6,935 nucleotides of DNA, taken from the NCBI GenBank assembly GCA_910585505.1, contig CAJUFF010000150.1, forward strand, positions 1 through 6,935, in the 5' to 3' direction. Positions 5,936 through 6,935 of the stretch are shown in pieces. A program made the translations under genes and the position numbers. Source of the stretch: an uncultured Ruminiclostridium sp. (GTDB lineage Bacteria; Bacillota; Clostridia; Oscillospirales; Ruminococcaceae). How positions within the stretch are numbered: position 1 is the first letter of the stretch; every line of letters begins with the position of its first letter. The notes beneath the pieces were generated by a model that worked only from the letters and a program-made list of their open reading frames with translations, was not told the DNA's origin and searched no databases.

Positions 5936-6319
5936 TTATTTTAATTTATCATATGTTTTTACAAGAAACTTTTCGGTTTTTATAATAAATCTCTTATGAG
6001 TGCCTTCACCGATAATGCCTTTATCGTCAAAAGCACTCACCTTGAAAACAAGACACCTTCCATCTTCTTCAATAAGCTCGGCTTCACAGGAAACCGCACC
6101 GCCTACGGGTGTTGCGCTGACGTGCTTTATGTTTATCTCCGTACCTACCGTAGCTTCATCCTCCGATAGATACGGAGCCGCGAGATTCATCGCGGTATTT
6201 TCCATAAGCGCGATCATCGCGGGAGTAGCATATACCCTTAAAGTACCGCTGCCATGAGCCAAAGCGGTATCCTTTTCGGAAACGACTGTTTTTTGCGTAT
6301 TTTTTTTTCCAATCTCCAT
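5936..6319 (-). CDS. FlK-like hotdog-fold acyl-CoA thioesterase
   Basis: This 127-residue cytoplasmic protein has the size and pattern of single-domain hotdog thioesterases related to fluoroacetyl-CoA thioesterase FlK. The catalytic residues described for FlK (T42, G69, E50, H76) map without gaps to T32 (ATPA), G59 (TVGT), E40 (ALMEN) and H66 (KHVSAT), with identical spacing. Further family-like stretches are ATPVGG (69-74) and SAFDDKGIIGEGTHKR (95-110). It would hydrolyse a short acyl-CoA. The aromatic lid residues linked to fluoroacetyl recognition are not evident at the equivalent offset, so fluoroacetate itself is doubtful. I chose ATG 6319 because AAGGAAG lies eight bases upstream; an in-frame extension to 6439 would add a hydrophobic, implausible leader. 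It heads the run toward lysA; a lone -10-like TATAAT at 6396-6401 lacks a good -35. Confidence 0.87.
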   Translation of the reverse strand: MEIGKKNTQKTVVSEKDTALAHGSGTLRVYATPAMIALMENTAMNLAAPYLSEDEATVGTEINIKHVSATPVGGAVSCEAELIEEDGRCLVFKVSAFDDKGIIGEGTHKRFIIKTEKFLVKTYDKLK

Positions 6320-6327
6320 ATATTCAA

Positions 6328-6334
6328 CTTCCTT
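6328..6334 (-). promoter_or_regulatory. Ribosome-binding site AAGGAAG that fixes the thioesterase start at 6319
   Basis: AAGGAAG on the minus strand is eight bases before the ATG at 6317-6319. It lies inside the longer possible reading frame and so argues for the shorter protein, which matches family length. Confidence 0.7.
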
Positions 6335-6451
6335 TTTATGCAGTATCCGATACCGCTTTTTCCAAATAAATATTTGAACAAAAAGCAAAATACCGATTAT
6401 ATATTGATTAACAAAAACTTCACATAGCACGGCTTGCAAGCTTACCGCCGA

Positions 6452-6910
6452 TTATTTTATTTTCCTGTCCGTAGACTTCATAACCTTTGGAGAGCTGTAC
6501 TTCTGCTTCCATATTCTTACAATATAAAACGCAAGCGCCACGAAAAAAACAATGCCTATCCATATGTACCTGGTAAAAGGCGTCAGCCCGATTTCAACCT
6601 TTGTAAGCCCCGCGGTGCTTTCCAGATAAAGTTTTTTTTCATCTGGCAAAAGGGGTTTTTCACCGCTCAGATGTAAAGAAAGATTTCGGAAATAGATATT
6701 AATCCTTTCGCCTTTGCCGTTTTGCTCCGCGTTAAGAACGACCTCAACAGTCTCCGTTCCTTCCGGAATGGGAAAATAGCTTGTCTCTTCTCCTATATAA
6801 AAGCGGGAGTAATTGTCAAAATTCTGTATTAAGCCTGTGGAAAGAGATAAAAGCTGCTCGCGTCCTTCTCCGTAAAAGCTCAATGTGCAAAATCCGCTGT
6901 CTCCCTCGCT
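6452..6910 (-). CDS. C-terminal part of a membrane-anchored surface protein (partial)
   Basis: The last 152 residues of a larger protein are present; the N-terminus is missing because the contig ends in adapter sequence. Residues 1-110 of the fragment alternate polar and hydrophobic positions (for example GTETVEVVLN and INIYFRNLSLHLSG), as in beta-sandwich or carbohydrate-binding-like modules. A single membrane helix follows at about 113-132 (TRYIWIGIVFFVALAFYIV), then a basic tail rich in Lys and Arg, so the beta-rich part should face outward and the tail inward. I do not recognise a family. The apparent GTG start at 6925 lies in adapter DNA and is false. The gene ends 132 bp before the thioesterase and may or may not be in the same transcript. 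Confidence 0.7.
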   Translation of the reverse strand, partial: SEGDSGFCTLSFYGEGREQLLSLSTGLIQNFDNYSRFYIGEETSYFPIPEGTETVEVVLNAEQNGKGERINIYFRNLSLHLSGEKPLLPDEKKLYLESTAGLTKVEIGLTPFTRYIWIGIVFFVALAFYIVRIWKQKYSSPKVMKSTDRKIK

Positions 6911-6935
6911 AGATCGGAAGAGCACACGTCTGAAC
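6911..6935 (+). other. Illumina TruSeq adapter remnant (sequencing artefact)
   Basis: The last 25 bases begin AGATCGGAAGAGC and continue as the standard TruSeq read-1 adapter. A match of this length and register at the very end of a contig is not biological. Real sequence stops at 6910. Confidence 0.98.

Noticed and set aside
6396..6401. Candidate -10 TATAAT (minus strand) before the thioesterase gene
   Set aside because: The hexamer is perfect but no acceptable -35 lies 16-18 bases upstream and no extended -10 TG is present; in such AT-rich sequence it may be chance.
6320..6439. N-terminal extension of the thioesterase frame to 6439
   Set aside because: The extension would add a hydrophobic leader absent from the family and bury the good ribosome-binding site at 6328-6334.
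6429..6450. Inverted bases around GCTTGCAAGC after the truncated membrane protein gene
   Set aside because: A short palindrome without a following T-run; not convincing as a terminator or operator.

Overview
The window looks like the end of a contig from a low-to-moderate-GC Gram-positive anaerobe of the Clostridia (Oscillospiraceae/Lachnospiraceae-like). The grounds are strong purine-rich ribosome-binding sites, consensus sigma-A type promoters with extended -10 elements, a lipoprotein-type solute-binding protein, and clostridial-looking Hpt and REC-HD-GYP proteins. This is an inference from style, not a taxonomic proof. The last 25 bases (6911-6935) are not genomic: they match the start of the Illumina TruSeq read-1 adapter, so the contig breaks inside a gene there.

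Layout. Positions 1-120 (+) appear to hold the last 39 codons of an unrecognised gene cut by the left edge. Positions 292-1723 (-) hold a two-gene signalling operon: a stand-alone Hpt phosphotransfer protein, then a response regulator with an HD-GYP cyclic-di-GMP phosphodiesterase output domain. Positions 1793-2213 are a gene-free, AT-rich region with several short repeats. Positions 2278-3093 (+) encode a divergently transcribed, single-gene family-3 solute-binding lipoprotein that ends in a strong intrinsic terminator. Positions 3213-3384 are a near-perfect 172-bp palindrome that looks like a MITE-type or structured-RNA element. It ends exactly on the stop codon of the convergent gene. Positions 3384-6319 (-) form a compact four-gene run, in transcription order: a FlK-like hotdog thioesterase, an alpha/beta-hydrolase esterase, a small three-helix membrane protein, and a diaminopimelate decarboxylase (lysA). 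Positions 6452-6910 (-) are the C-terminal part of a membrane-anchored surface protein cut off by the adapter.

How it fits together. The Hpt and REC-HD-GYP proteins form the downstream half of a phosphorelay that would control cyclic-di-GMP; no histidine kinase lies in the window. The divergent solute-binding protein has no permease or ATPase beside it, so it either serves a transporter encoded elsewhere or acts in ligand sensing. The thioesterase-to-lysA run is probably one transcript, but its members do not form a recognised pathway beyond LysA making lysine. The most unusual items are the palindromic element, in which every clear transition between the arms keeps G-U pairing only if the + strand is transcribed, and the adapter artefact, which would mislead any automatic start call for the last gene.
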